Assembly: GCF_050947335.1 (NCBI RefSeq)
Contig: NW_027473342.1
Coordinates: forward strand, 992,001-1,056,000
Source: Megachile rotundata
Lineage: Eukaryota; Arthropoda; Insecta; Hymenoptera; Megachilidae
Direction of reading: 5' to 3'
DNA: 64,000 bases
The translations under genes and the position numbers were made by a program. The notes under the pieces are model-generated. The model made no database searches and was not told the origin of the DNA. It saw only the letters and a list, made by a program, of their open reading frames with translations. Shown piece by piece: positions 30,542-46,853 of the stretch. Each line of letters begins with the position of its first letter. Positions within the stretch are counted from its first letter, which is position 1.

Positions 30542-32639
30542 CTCAATCACACAATCACACAATCACACAATCTCACAATCACACAATCACACAATCACAC
30601 AATCACAATCACACAATCACAATCACACAATCACACAATCACACAATCACACAATCACACAATCACACAATCACACAATCACCTAATCACACAACCACAC
30701 AATCACACAACCACACAATCACACAAGCACACAATCACTCAATCAGACAATCACACACTCACACAATCACACAATCACACAATCACACAATCACACAATC
30801 ACACAATCACACAATCACACAACCACACAATCACACAACCACACAATCACAAAATCACACAACCACACAATCACTCAACCACACAATCACACTATCACAC
30901 AATCACACAATCACACAATCACACAATCACACAATCACACAATCACACAACCACACAATCACACAACCACACAATCACACAACCACACAATCACTCAATC
31001 ACACAATCACACACTCACACAATCACACAGTCACAATCACACAATCACAATCACACAATCACACAATCACACAATCACACAATCACACACTCACACAATC
31101 ACACAATCACACAATCACACAATCACACACTCACACAATCACACAGTCACAATCACACAATCACAATCACACAATCACAATCACACAGTCACAATCACAC
31201 AACCACAATCACACAATCACACAATCACAATTACACAATCGCACAATCACACAATCGCACAATCACACAATCACACAATCACACAGTCACACAATCACAC
31301 AATCACACAATCACACAATCACACAATCACACAATCACACAGTCACACAATCAGACAATCACACAATCACACAATCACTAGATCACACAATCACACAATC
31401 ACACAATCACAATCACACAATCACAATTACACCATCACACAATCACACAATCACACAATCACACAGTCACACACTCACACAATCACACAATCACACAATC
31501 ACACAATCACACACTCACACAATCACACAGACACAATCACACAATCACAATCACGCAATCACAATCACACAACCACAATCACACAATCACACAATCACAC
31601 AATCACACAATCACACAATCACACAATCACACAATCACACAATCACACAATCACACAACCACACAATCACACAACCACACAATCACACAACCACACAATC
31701 ACACAACCACACAATCACTCAATCACACAATCACACATTCACACAATCACACAGTCACAATCACACAATCACAATCACACAATCACACAATCACACACTC
31801 ACACAATCACACAATCACACAATCACACAATCACATAATCACACAATCACACAATCACACAATCACACAATCACACAATCACACAATCACACGATCACAC
31901 AATCACACAATCACACAATCACACAATCACACAATCACACAATCACACAATCACCTAATCACACAATCACACAATCACACAACCACACAATCACACAAGC
32001 ACACAATCACTCAATCACACAATCACACACTCACACAATCACACAGTCACAATCACACAGTCACAATCACACAATCACAATCACACAATCACAATCACAC
32101 AATCACACAATCACACAATCACACAATCACACAATCACACAATCACACAATCACACAATCACACAAGCACACAATCACTCAATCACACAATCACACAAGC
32201 ACACAATCACTCAATCACACAATCACACACTCACAAAATCACACAGTCACAATCACACAGTCACAATCACACAATCACAATCACACAATCACAATCACAC
32301 AATCACACAATCACACAATCACACAATCACACAATCACACTATCACACAATCACACAATCACACAATCACACAATCACACAATCACACAAGCACACAATC
32401 ACTCAATCACACAATCACACACTCACAAAATCACACAGTCACAATCACACAGTCACAATCACACAATCACAATCACACAATCCCAATCACACAATCACAC
32501 AATCACACAATCACACAATCACACAATCACACAATGACACAATCACACAATCACACAATCACACAATCACACAATCACACAATCACACAATCACACAATC
32601 ACACAATCACACAGTCACACAATCACACAATCACAATCA
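30542..32639 (+). repeat. Octamer segment after cassette 15
   Basis: CACCTAAT near 30679, TAGATC at 31379, CACGCAATC near 31552, CATTCAC near 31736, a lone CGATCAC near 31892, CACCTAAT near 31952, a CACTATC near 32338 and AATGACAC (ATG at 32534). It lacks the roughly 200 bp insertion present in the sister at 27.8 kb. Confidence 0.88.
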
Positions 32640-32829
32640 CGCAATCACACAATCACGATTGCACAATCACGATCACACAATCACGATCACACAATCACGA
32701 TGACACAATAACGGTCACACAATCACGGTCACAAAATCACGGTCACACAATCACGGTCACACAATCGCGGTCACACAATCACGCAGTCACACAATCACAC
32801 AGTCACACAATCACGCAGTCACACAATCA
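32640..32829 (+). repeat. CpG cassette 16 (type c')
   Basis: ATG at 32700 followed by AATAACGG, with plain CGCAGTCACAC. Pairs with cassette 12 at offset 4,399. Confidence 0.94.
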
Positions 32830-33376
32830 CTCAATCACACAATCACACAATCACACAATCTCACAATCACACAATCACACAATCACACAATCACACAATC
32901 ACACAATCACACAATCACACAATCACACAATCACACAATCACACAATCACACAATCACACAATCACACAGTACACACAATCAAAATCACACAATCACAAT
33001 CACACAATCACACAATCACACAATCACACAATCACACAATCACACAATCACACAATCACACAGTCACACAATCACACAATCACACAATCACACAATCACA
33101 CAAGCACACAATCACTCAATCACACAATCACACACTCACAAAATCACACAGTCACAATCACACAGTCACAATCACACAATCACAATCACACAATCCCAAT
33201 CACACAATCACACAATCACACAATCACACAATCACACAATCACACAATCACACAATCACACAATCACACAATCACACAATCACACAATCACACAATCACA
33301 CAATCACACAATCACACAATCACACAATCACACAATCACACAATCACACAGTCACACAATCACACAATCACAATCA
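32830..33376 (+). repeat. Octamer segment after cassette 16
   Basis: CAGTACACAC near 32967 then CAATCAAAATC near 32980, ACAAGCAC, CACAAAATC, CAGTCACAATC pairs and CCCAATC near 33194. It keeps the full CACAATCACACAG that is shortened at 28.75 kb. Confidence 0.88.
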
Positions 33377-33566
33377 CGCAATCACACAATCACGATTGCA
33401 CAATCACGATCACACAATCACGATCACACAATCACGATGACACAATAACGGTCACACAATCACGGTCACAAAATCACGGTCACACAATCACGGTCACACA
33501 ATCGCGGTCACACAATCACGCAGTCACACAATCACACAGTCACACAATCACGCAGTCACACAATCA
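33377..33566 (+). repeat. CpG cassette 17 (type c')
   Basis: ATG at 33437 followed by AATAACGG. It is the last cassette before a 5.1 kb cassette-free stretch. Confidence 0.94.
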
Positions 33567-34369
33567 CTCAATCACACAATCACACAATCACACAATCTCA
33601 CAATCACACAATCACACAATCACACAATCACACAATCACACAATCACACAATCACACAATCACACAATCACACAATCACACAATCACACAATCACACAAT
33701 CACACAATCACACAATCACACAATCACACAATCACACAATCACACAGTACACACAATCACAATCACACAATCACAATTACACAATCGCACAATCACACAA
33801 TCACACAATCACACAATCACACAATCACACAGTCACACAATCACACAATCACACAATCACACAATCACACAATCACACAATCACACAATCACACAATCAC
33901 ACAATCACACAACCACACAATCACACAATCACACAACCACACAATCACACAAGCACACAATCACTCAATCACACAATCACACACTCACACAATCGCACAG
34001 TCACAATCACACAATCACACAATCACACAATCACACAATCACACAATCACACAATCACACAATCACACAATCACACAAGCACACAATCACTCAATCACAC
34101 AATCACACAAGCACACAATCACTCAATCACACAATCACACACTCACAAAATCACACAGTCACAATCACACAGTCACAATCACACAATCACAATCACACAA
34201 TCACAATCACACAATCACACAATCACACAATCACACAATCACACAATCACACAACCACACAATCACACAACCACACAATCACAAAATCACACAACCACAC
34301 AATCACACAACCACACAATCACACTATCACACAATCACACAATCACACAATCACACAATCACACAATCA

Positions 34370-34409
34370 CACAGTCACACAATCACGCAGTCACACAATC
34401 ACTCAATCA
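34370..34409 (+). repeat. Orphan CpG-cassette tail
   Basis: The two last 16-mers plus CTCAATCA without any 14-mer, then a CACCTAAT module. Lies in the first 3,064-bp unit. Confidence 0.85.
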
Positions 34410-37400
34410 CACAATCACCTAATCACACAACCACACAATCACACAACCACACAATCACACAAGCACACAATCACTCAATCAGACAATCACACACTCACAC
34501 AATCACACAATCACACAATCACACAATCACACAATCACACAATCACACAACCACACAATCACACAACCACACAATCACACAATCACACAATCACACAATC
34601 ACACACTCACACAATCACACAGTCACAATCACACAATCACAATCACACAATCACAATCACACAGTCACAATCACACAACCACAATCACACAATCACACAA
34701 TCACAATTACACAATCGCACAATCACACAATCGCACAATCACACAATCACACAATCACACAGTCACACAATCACACAATCACACAATCACACAATCACAC
34801 AATCACACAACCACACAATCACACAACCACACAATCACACAACCACACAATCACACAACCACACAATCACTCAATCACACAATCACACATTCACACAATC
34901 ACACAGTCACAATCACACAATCACAATCACACAATCACACAATCACACACTCACACAATCACACAATCACACAATCACACAATCACATAATCACACAATC
35001 ACACAATCACACAATCACACAATCACACAATCACACAATCACACAATCACACAATCACACAATCACACAATCACACAATCACACAATCACACAATCACAC
35101 AATCACACAATCACCTAATCACACAATCACACAATCACACAACCACACAATCACACAAGCACACAATCACTCAATCACACAATCACACACTCACACAATC
35201 ACACAGTCACAATCACACAGTCACAATCACACAATCACAATCACACAATCACAATCACACAATCACACAATCACACAATCACACAATCACACAATCACAC
35301 AATCACACAATCACACAATCACACAATCACACAATCACACAAGCACACAATCACTCAATCACACAATCACACAAGCACACAATCACTCAATAACACAATC
35401 ACACACTCACAAAATCACACAGTCACAATCACACAGTCACAATCACACAATCACAATCACACAATCACAATCACACAATCACACAATCACACAATCACAC
35501 AATCACACAATCACACAATCACACAATCACACAATCACACAATCACACAATCACACAATCACACAATCACACAATCACACAATCACACAATCACACAATC
35601 ACACAATCACACAATCACACAATCACACAATCACACAATCACACAGTACACACAATCACAATCACACAATCACAATTACACAATCGCACAATCACACAAT
35701 CACACAATCACACAATCACACAATCACACAGTCACACAATCACACAATCACACAATCACACAATCACACAATCACACAATCACACATTCACACAATCACA
35801 CAATCACACAATCACACAATCACACAACCACACAATCACACAATCACACAACCACACAATCACACAAGCACACAATCACTCAATCACACAATCACACACT
35901 CACACAATCGCACAGTCACAATCACACAATCACACAATCACACAATCACACAATCACACAATCACACGATCGCACAATCACACAATCACACAATCACACA
36001 ATCACACACTCACACAATCACACAATCACACAATCACACAACCACACAATCACACAATCACACAATCACACAACCACACACTCACACAATCACTCAATCA
36101 CACAATCACACAATCACACAATCACAATCACACAATCACAATTACACCATCACACAATCACACAATCTCACAATCACACAATCACACAATCACACAATCA
36201 CACAATCACACAATCACACAATCACACAATCACACAATCGCACAATCACAATTACACAATCACACAATCACACAATCACACAATCACACAATCACACACT
36301 CACACAATCACACAATCACACAATCACACAATCACACAATCACACACTCACACAATCACACAGACACAATCACACAATCACAATCACACAATCACAATCA
36401 CACAATCACAATCACACAATCACAATCACACAACCACAATCACACAATCACACAATCACACAATCACACAATCACACAATCACACAATCACACAATCACA
36501 CAATCACACAACCACACAATCACACAAGCACACAGTCACTCAATCACACAATCACACACTCACACAATCACACAGTCACAATCACACAATCACACAATCA
36601 CACAATCACCTAATCACACAATCACACAATCACACAATCACACAATCACGCAATCACACCAGCACACAATCACTCAATCACACAATCACACACTCATACA
36701 ATCCCACAGTCACAATCACACAATCACACAATCACCTAATCACACAATCACACAATCACACAACCACACAATCACACAATCACACAATCACACAATCACA
36801 CAATCACACAGTACACACAATCACAATCACACAATCACAATTACACAATCGCACAATCACACAATCACACAATCACACAATCACACAATCACACAGTCAC
36901 ACAATCACACAATCACACAATCACACAATCACACAATCACACAATCACACAATCACACAATCACACAATCACACAACCACACAATCACACAATCACACAA
37001 CCACACAATCACACAAGCACACAATCACTCAATCACACAATCACACACTCACACAATCGCACAGTCACAATCACACAATCACACAATCACACAATCACAC
37101 AATCACACAATCACACAATCACACAATCACACAATCACACAAGCACACAATCACTCAATCACACAATCACACAAGCACACAATCACTCAATCACACAATC
37201 ACACACTCACAAAATCACACAGTCACAATCACACAGTCACAATCACACAATCACAATCACACAATCACAATCACACAATCACACAATCACACAATCACAC
37301 AATCACACAATCACACAACCACACAATCACACAACCACACAATCACAAAATCACACAACCACACAATCACACAACCACACAATCACACTATCACACAATC

Positions 37401-37433
37401 ACACAATCACACAATCACACAATCACACAATCA

Positions 37434-37473
37434 CACAGTCACACAATCACGCAGTCACACAATCACTCAATCA
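37434..37473 (+). repeat. Orphan CpG-cassette tail
   Basis: Exact 3,064-bp partner of the tail at 34370, with the same neighbours on both sides. Confidence 0.85.
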
Positions 37474-38679
37474 CACAATCACCTAATCACACAACCACAC
37501 AATCACACAACCACACAATCACACAAGCACACAATCACTCAATCAGACAATCACACACTCACACAATCACACAATCACACAATCACACAATCACACAATC
37601 ACACAATCACACAACCACACAATCACACAACCACACAATCACACAATCACACAATCACACAATCACACACTCACACAATCACACAGTCACAATCACACAA
37701 TCACAATCACACAATCACAATCACACAGTCACAATCACACAACCACAATCACACAATCACACAATCACAATTACACAATCGCACAATCACACAATCGCAC
37801 AATCACACAATCACACAATCACACAGTCACACAATCACACAATCACACAATCACACAATCACACAATCACACAACCACACAATCACACAACCACACAATC
37901 ACACAACCACACAATCACACAACCACACAATCACTCAATCACACAATCACACATTCACACAATCACACAGTCACAATCACACAATCACAATCACACAATC
38001 ACACAATCACACACTCACACAATCACACAATCACACAATCACACAATCACATAATCACACAATCACACAATCACACAATCACACAATCACACAATCACAC
38101 AATCACACAATCACACAATCACACAATCACACAATCACACAATCACACAATCACACAATCACACAATCACACAATCACCTAATCACACAATCACACAATC
38201 ACACAACCACACAATCACACAAGCACACAATCACTCAATCACACAATCACACACTCACACAATCACACAGTCACAATCACACAGTCACAATCACACAATC
38301 ACAATCACACAATCACAATCACACAATCACACAATCACACAATCACACAATCACACAATCACACAATCACACAATCACACAATCACACAATCACACAATC
38401 ACACAAGCACACAATCACTCAATCACACAATCACACAAGCACACAATCACTCAATAACACAATCACACACTCACAAAATCACACAGTCACAATCACACAG
38501 TCACAATCACACAATCACAATCACACAATCACAATCACACAATCACACAATCACACAATCACACAATCACACAATCACACAATCACACAATCACACAATC
38601 ACACAATCACACAATCACACAATCACACAATCACACAATCACACAATCACACAGTCACACAATCACACAATCACAATCA

Positions 38680-38869
38680 CGCAATCACACAATCACGATT
38701 GCACAATCACGATCACACAATCACGATCACACCATCACGATGACACAATCACGGTCACACAATCACGGTCACAAAATCACGGTCACACAATCACGGTCAC
38801 ACAATCGCGGTCACACAATCACGCAGTCACACAATCACACAGTCACACAATCACGCAGTTACACAATCA
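38680..38869 (+). repeat. CpG cassette 18 (type b)
   Basis: CACCATCACGATG and GCAGTTACAC as in cassette 2; ATG at 38740. Upstream it resembles the approach to cassette 1 (AATAACAC 285 bp before the ATG in both), downstream it resembles cassette 2. It therefore looks like a recombinant. Confidence 0.95.
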
Positions 38870-40677
38870 CTCAATCACACAATCACACAATCACACAATC
38901 TCACAATCACACAATCACACAATCACACAATCACACAATCACACAATCACACAATCACACAATCACACAATCACACAATCACACAATCACACAGTACACA
39001 CAATCACAATCACACAATCACAATTACACAATCGCACAATCACACAATCACACAATCACACAATCACACAATCACACAGTCACACAATCACACAATCACA
39101 CAATCACACAATCACACAATCACACAATCACACATTCACACAATCACACAATCACACAATCACACAATCACACAACCACACAATCACACAATCACACAAC
39201 CACACAATCACACAAGCACACAATCACTCAATCACACAATCACACACTCACACAATCGCACAGTCACAATCACACAATCACACAATCACACAATCACACA
39301 ATCACACAATCACACGATCGCACAATCACACAATCACACAATCACACAATCACACACTCACACAATCACACAATCACACAATCACACAACCACACAATCA
39401 CACAATCACACAATCACACAACCACACACTCACACAATCACTCAATCACACAATCACACAATCACACAATCACAATCACACAATCACAATTACACCATCA
39501 CACAATCACACAATCTCACAATCACACAATCACACAATCACACAATCACACAATCACACAATCACACAATCACACAATCACACAATCGCACAATCACAAT
39601 TACACAATCACACAATCACACAATCACACAATCACACAATCACACACTCACACAATCACACAATCACACAATCACACAATCACACAATCACACACTCACA
39701 CAATCACACAGACACAATCACACAATCACAATCACACAATCACAATCACACAATCACAATCACACAATCACAATCACACAACCACAATCACACAATCACA
39801 CAATCACACAATCACACAATCACACAATCACACAATCACACAATCACACAATCACACAACCACACAATCACACAAGCACACAGTCACTCAATCACACAAT
39901 CACACACTCACACAATCACACAGTCACAATCACACAATCACACAATCACACAATCACCTAATCACACAATCACACAATCACACAATCACACAATCACGCA
40001 ATCACACCAGCACACAATCACTCAATCACACAATCACACACTCATACAATCCCACAGTCACAATCACACAATCACACAATCACCTAATCACACAATCACA
40101 CAATCACACAACCACACAATCACACAAGCACACAATCACTCAATCAGACAATCACACACTCACACAATCACACAATCACACAATCACACAATCACATAAT
40201 CACACAATCACACAATCACACAATCACACAGTCACACAGTACACACAATCACAATCACACAATTACAATTACACAATCGCACAATCACACAATCGCACAA
40301 TCACACAATCACACAATCACACAGTCACACAATCACACAATCACACAAGCACACAATCACTCAATCAGACAATCACACACTCACACAATCACACAATCAC
40401 ACAATCACACAATCACACAATCACACAATCACACAATCACACAATCACACAAGCACACAATCACTCAATCACACAATCACACACTCACAAAATCACACAG
40501 TCACAATCACACAGTCACAATCACACAATCACAATCACACAATCCCAATCACACAATCACACAATCACACAATCACACAATCACACAATCACACAATCAC
40601 ACAATCACACAATCACACAATCACACAATCACACAATCACACAATCACACAGTCACACAATCACACAATCACAATCA
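38870..40677 (+). repeat. Octamer segment after cassette 18
   Basis: CAGTACACAC at 38992, CATTCAC near 39132, CGATCG at 39315 (575 bp after the ATG, as in the 4.1 kb copy), ACCAGCAC near 40006, CATACAATCCC near 40043, a second CAGTACACAC near 40236 with AATTACAATTAC, and CCCAATC near 40543. Confidence 0.9.
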
Positions 40678-40867
40678 CGCAATCACACAATCACGATTGC
40701 ACAATCACGATCACACAATCACGATCACACAATCACGATGACACAATAACGGTCACACAATCACGGTCACAAAATCACGGTCACACAATCACGGTCACAC
40801 AATCGCGGTCACACAATCACGCAGTCGCACAATCACACAGTCACACAATCACGCAGTCACACAATCA
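40678..40867 (+). repeat. CpG cassette 19 (type c)
   Basis: ATG at 40738, AATAACGG, CGCAGTCGCAC. Partner of cassette 3 at offset 34,657. Confidence 0.95.
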
Positions 40868-42446
40868 CTCAATCACACAATCACACAATCACACAATCTC
40901 ACAATCACACAATCACACAATCACACAATCACACAATCACACAATCACACAATCACACAATCACACAATCACACAATCACACAATCACACAATCACACAA
41001 TCACACAGTACACACAATCACAATCACACAATCACAATTACACAATCGCACAATCACACAATCACACAATCACACAATCACACAATCACACAGTCACACA
41101 ATCACACAATCACACAATCACACAATCACACAATCACACAATCACACAATCACACAATCACACAATCACACAATCACACAACCACACAATCACACAATCA
41201 CACAACCACACAATCACACAAGCACACAATCACTCAATCACACAATCACACACTCACACAATTGCACAGTCACAATCACACAATCACACAATCACACAAT
41301 CACACAATCACACAATCACACAATCACACAATCGCACAATCACACAATCACACAATCACACAATCACACACTCACACAATCACACAATCACACAATCACA
41401 CAACCACACAATCACACAATCACACAATCACACAACCACACACTCACACAATCACTCAATCACACAATCACACAATCACACAATCACAATCACACAATCA
41501 CAATTACACCATCACACAATCACACAATCTCACAATCACACAATCACACAATCACACAATCACACAATCACACAATCACACAATCACACAATCACACAAT
41601 CACACAATCGCACAATCACAATTACACAATCACACAATCACACAATCACACAATCACACAATCACACACTCACACAATCACACAATCACTCAATCACACA
41701 ATCACACAATCACACAATCACAATCACACAATCACAATTACACCATCACACAATCACACAATCTCACAATCACACAATCACACAATCACACAATCACACA
41801 ATCACACAATCACACAATCACACAATCACACAATCACACAATCGCACAATCACAATTACACAATCACACAATCACACAATCACACAATCACACAATCACA
41901 CACTCACACAATCACACAATCACACAATCACACAATCACACAATCACACACTCACACAATCACACAGACACAATCACACAATCACAATCACACAATCACA
42001 ATCACACAATCACAATCACACAATCACAATCACACAACCACAATCACACAATCACACAATCACACAATCACACAATCACACAATCACACAATCACACAAT
42101 CACACAATCACACAATCACACAATCACACAATCACACAATCACACAATCACACAATCACACAATCACACAAGCACACAATCACTCAATCACACAATCACA
42201 CACTCACAGAATCACACAGTCACAATCACACAGTCACAATCACACAATCACAATCACACAATCACACAATCACACAATCACACAATCACACAATCACACA
42301 ATCACACAATCACACAATCACACAATCACACAATCACACAATCACACAATCACACAATCACACAATCACACAATCACACAATCACACAATCACACAATCA
42401 CACAATCACACAATCACACAGTCACACAATCACACAATCACAATCA
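40868..42446 (+). repeat. Octamer segment after cassette 19
   Basis: CAGTACACAC near 41007, CAATTG at 41259, two ATTACACC stretches (near 41505 and 41737), CAGACAC near 41965 and CAGAATC near 42207. From about 41609 it is also the start of the 4.4 kb tandem unit. Confidence 0.9.
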
Positions 42447-42636
42447 CGCAATCACACAATCACGATTGCACAATCACGATCACACAATCACGATCACACA
42501 ATCACGATGACACAATCACGGTCACACAATCACGGTCACAAAATCACGGTCACACAATCACGGTCACACAATCGCGGTCGCACAATCACGCAGTCACACA
42601 ATCACACAGTCACACAATCACGCAGTCACACAATCA
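42447..42636 (+). repeat. CpG cassette 20 (type d)
   Basis: CGGTCGCAC present; ATG at 42507. Partner of cassette 4 at offset 34,673. Confidence 0.95.
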
Positions 42637-44642
42637 CTCAATCACACAATCACACAATCACACAATCTCACAATCACACAATCACACAATCACACAATCA
42701 CACAATCACACAATCACCTAATCACACAACCACACAATCACACAACCACACAATCACACAAGCACACAATCACTCAATCAGACAATCACACACTCACACA
42801 ATCACACAATCACACAATCACACAATCACACAATCACACAATCACACAATCACACAATCACACAATCACACAATCACACAATCACACAATCACACAATCA
42901 CACAATCACACAACCACACAATCACACAATCACACAATCACACAATCACCTAATCACACAACCACACAATCACACAACCACACAATCACACAAGCACACA
43001 ATCACTCAATCAGACAATCACACACTCACACAATCACACAATCACACAATCACACAATCACACAATCACACAATCACACAGTCACACAATCACGCAGTCA
43101 CACAATCACTCAATCACACAATCACCTAATCACACAACCACACAATCACACAACCACACAATCACACAAGCACACAATCACTCAATCAGACAATCACACA
43201 CTCACACAATCACACAATCACACAATCACACAATCACACAATCACACAATCACACAACCACACAATCACACAACCACACAATCACAAAATCACACAACCA
43301 CACAATCACACAACCACACAATCACACTATCACACAATCACACAATCACACAATCACACAATCACACAATCACACAATCACACAATCACACAACCACACA
43401 ACCACACAATCACACAACCACACAATCACTCAATCACACAATCACACACTCACACAATCACACAGTCACAATCACACAATCACAATCACACAATCACACA
43501 ATCACACAATCACACAATCACACACTCACACAATCACACAATCACACAATCACACAATCACACACTCACACAATCACACAGTCACAATCACACAATCACA
43601 ATCACACAATCACAATCACACAGTCACAATCACACAACCACAATCACACAATCACACAATCACAATTACACAATCGCACAATCACACAATCGCACAATCA
43701 CACAATCACACAATCACACAGTCACACAATCACACAATCATACAATCACACAATCACACAATCACACAATCACACAGTCACACAATCAGACAATCACACA
43801 ATCACACAATCACTAGATCACACAATCACACAATCACACAATCACAATCACACAATCACAATCACACAATCACTCAATCACACAATCACACATTCACACA
43901 ATCACACAGTCACAATCACACAATCACAATCACACAATCACACAATCACACACTCACACAATCACACAATCACACAATCACACAATCACATAATCACACA
44001 ATCACACAATCACACAATCACACAATCACACAATCACACAATCACACAATCACACAATCACACAATCACACAATCACACAATCACACAATCACACAATCA
44101 CACAATCACACAATCACCTAATCACACAATCACACAATCACACAACCACACAATCACACAAGCACACAATCACTCAATCACACAATCACACACTCACACA
44201 ATCACACAGTCACAATCACACAGTCACAATCACACAATCACAATCACACAATCACAATCACACAATCACACAATCACACAATCACACAATCACACAATCA
44301 CACAATCACACAATCACACAATCACACAATCACACAATCACACAAGCACACAATCACTCAATCACACAATCACACAAGCACACAATCACTCAATAACACA
44401 ATCACACACTCACAAAATCACACAGTCACAATCACACAGTCACAATCACACAATCACAATCACACAATCACAATCACACAATCACACAATCACACAATCA
44501 CACAATCACACAATCACACAATCACACAATCACACAATCACACAATCACACAATCACACAATCACACAATCACACAATCACACAATCACACAATCACACA
44601 ATCACACAATCACACAGTCACACAATCACACAATCACAATCA
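42637..44642 (+). repeat. Octamer segment after cassette 20
   Basis: CACCTAAT near 42715, 42947 and 43124, an orphan cassette tail at 43077, CACTATC near 43325, the lone CATACAATC at 43741, TAGATC at 43814, CATTCAC near 43890, CATAATC near 43987 and AATAACAC near 44391. Confidence 0.9.
43077..43116 (+). repeat. Orphan CpG-cassette tail
   Basis: Same remnant as at 8404 and at the same place in its segment, 34,673 bp on. Confidence 0.85.
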
Positions 44643-44832
44643 CGCAATCACACAATCACGATTGCACAATCACGATCACACAATCACGATCACACAATCA
44701 CGATGACACAATCACGGTCACACAATCACGGTCACAAAATCACGGTCACACAATCACGGTCACACAATCGCGGTCACACAATCACGCAGTCACACAATCA
44801 CACAGTCACACAATCACGCAGTCACACAATCA
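44643..44832 (+). repeat. CpG cassette 21 (type a)
   Basis: ATG at 44703. Followed by CTGTCGCAAAATC near 45056, which ties it to cassettes 1, 5 and 23. Confidence 0.95.
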
Positions 44833-46853
44833 CTCAATCACACAATCACACAATCACACAATCTCACAATCACACAATCACACAATCACACAATCACACA
44901 ATCACACAATCACACAATCACACAATCACACAATCACACAATCACACAGTACACACAATCACAATCACACAATCACAATTACACAATCGCACAATCACAC
45001 AATCACACAATCACACAATCACACAATCACACAGTCACACAATCACACAATCACACTGTCGCAAAATCACACAATCACACAATCACACAATCACACAATC
45101 ACACAATCACACAACCACACAATCACACAATCACACAACCACACAATCACACAAGCACACAATCACTCAATCACACAATCACACACTCACACAATCGCAC
45201 AGTCACAATCACACAATCACACAATCACACAATCACACAATCACACAATCACACAACCACACAATCACACAACCACACAATCACACAACCACACAATCAC
45301 ACAAACACACAATCACACATTCACACAATCACACAGTCACAATCACACAATCACAATCACACAATCACACAATCACACAATCACACACTCACACAATCAC
45401 ACAATCACACAATCACACAATCACATAATCACACAATCACACAATCACACAATCACACAATCACACAATCACACAATCACACAATCACACAATCACACAA
45501 TCACACAATCACACAATCACACAATCACACAATCACACAATCACACAATCACACAATCACCTAATCACACAATCACACAATCACACAACCACACAATCAC
45601 ACAAGCACACAATCACTCAATCACACAATCACACACTCACACAATCACACAGTCACAATCACACAGTCACAATCACACAATCACAATCACACAATCACAA
45701 TCACACAATCACACAATCACACAATCACACAATCACACAATCACACAATCACACAATCACACAATCACACAATCACACAATCACACAATCACACAATCAC
45801 ACAATCACACAATCACACAAGCACACAATCACTCAATCACACAATCACACAAGCACACAATCACTCAATCACAGAATCACACACTCACAAAATCACACAG
45901 TCACAATCACACAGTCACAATCACACAATCACAATCACACAATCACACAATCACGCAATCACACAATCACACAATCACACAATCACACAATCACACAATC
46001 ACACAATCACACAATCACACAATCGCACAATCACAATTACACAATCACACAATCACACAATCACACAATCACACAATCACACACTCACACAATCACACAA
46101 TCACTCAATCACACAATCACACAATCACACAATCACAATCACACAATCACAATTACACCATCACACAATCACACAATCTCACAATCACACAATCACACAA
46201 TCACACAATCACACAATCACACAATCACACAATCACACAATCACACAATCACACAATCACACAATCGCACAATCACAATTACACAATCACACAATCACAC
46301 AATCACACAATCACACAATCACACACTCACACAATCACACAATCACACAATCACACAATCACACAATCACACACTCACACAATCACACAGACACAATCAC
46401 ACAATCACAATCACACAATCACAATCACACAATCACAATCACACAATCACAATCACACAACCACAATCACACAATCACACAATCACACAATCACACAATC
46501 ACACAATCACACAATCACACAATCACACAATCACACAATCACACAATCACACAATCACACAATCACACAATCACACAATCACACAATCACACAAGCACAC
46601 AATCACTCAATCACACAATCACACACTCACAGAATCACACAGTCACAATCACACAGTCACAATCACACAATCACAATCACACAATCACACAATCACACAA
46701 TCACACAATCACACAATCACACAATCACACAATCACACAATCACACAATCACACAATCACACAATCACACAATCACACAATCACACAATCACACAATCAC
46801 ACAATCACACAATCACACAATCACACAGTCACACAATCACACAATCACAATCA
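44833..46853 (+). repeat. Chimeric segment after cassette 21
   Basis: Begins as a copy of 10.2-11.3 kb (ACAAACAC near 45302, CAGAATC near 45873, CGCAATC at 45954). It then switches in plain octamers at about 45.96-46.02 kb to the 7.1-7.7 kb type: CGCAC at 46024, ATTACACC near 46157, CAGACAC near 46389 and CAGAATC near 46630. This switch is the junction of the 4.4 kb tandem duplication. Confidence 0.9.

Larger units (their letters stand above)
33567..38679 (+). repeat. Cassette-free stretch with 3,064-bp tandem pair
   Basis: Holds two copies of a unit of period 3,064 bp. Landmarks at exactly this offset: CAGTACACAC 33745/36809, CACTATC 34321/37385, an orphan cassette tail 34370/37434, CATTCAC 34887/37951 and TAACAC 35391/38455. 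The first copy lost the cassette that the second keeps (cassette 18) and then continues with type b downstream marks: CATTCAC near 35784, CGATCG at 35967, ACCAGCAC near 36658 and CATACAATCCC near 36696. No gene. Confidence 0.9.

Noticed and set aside
33745..38679. Treating the exact 3,064-bp pair as proof of recent biology
   Set aside because: An assembler can create such a pair in a satellite. Without read depth or spanning reads it is reported as an observation only.
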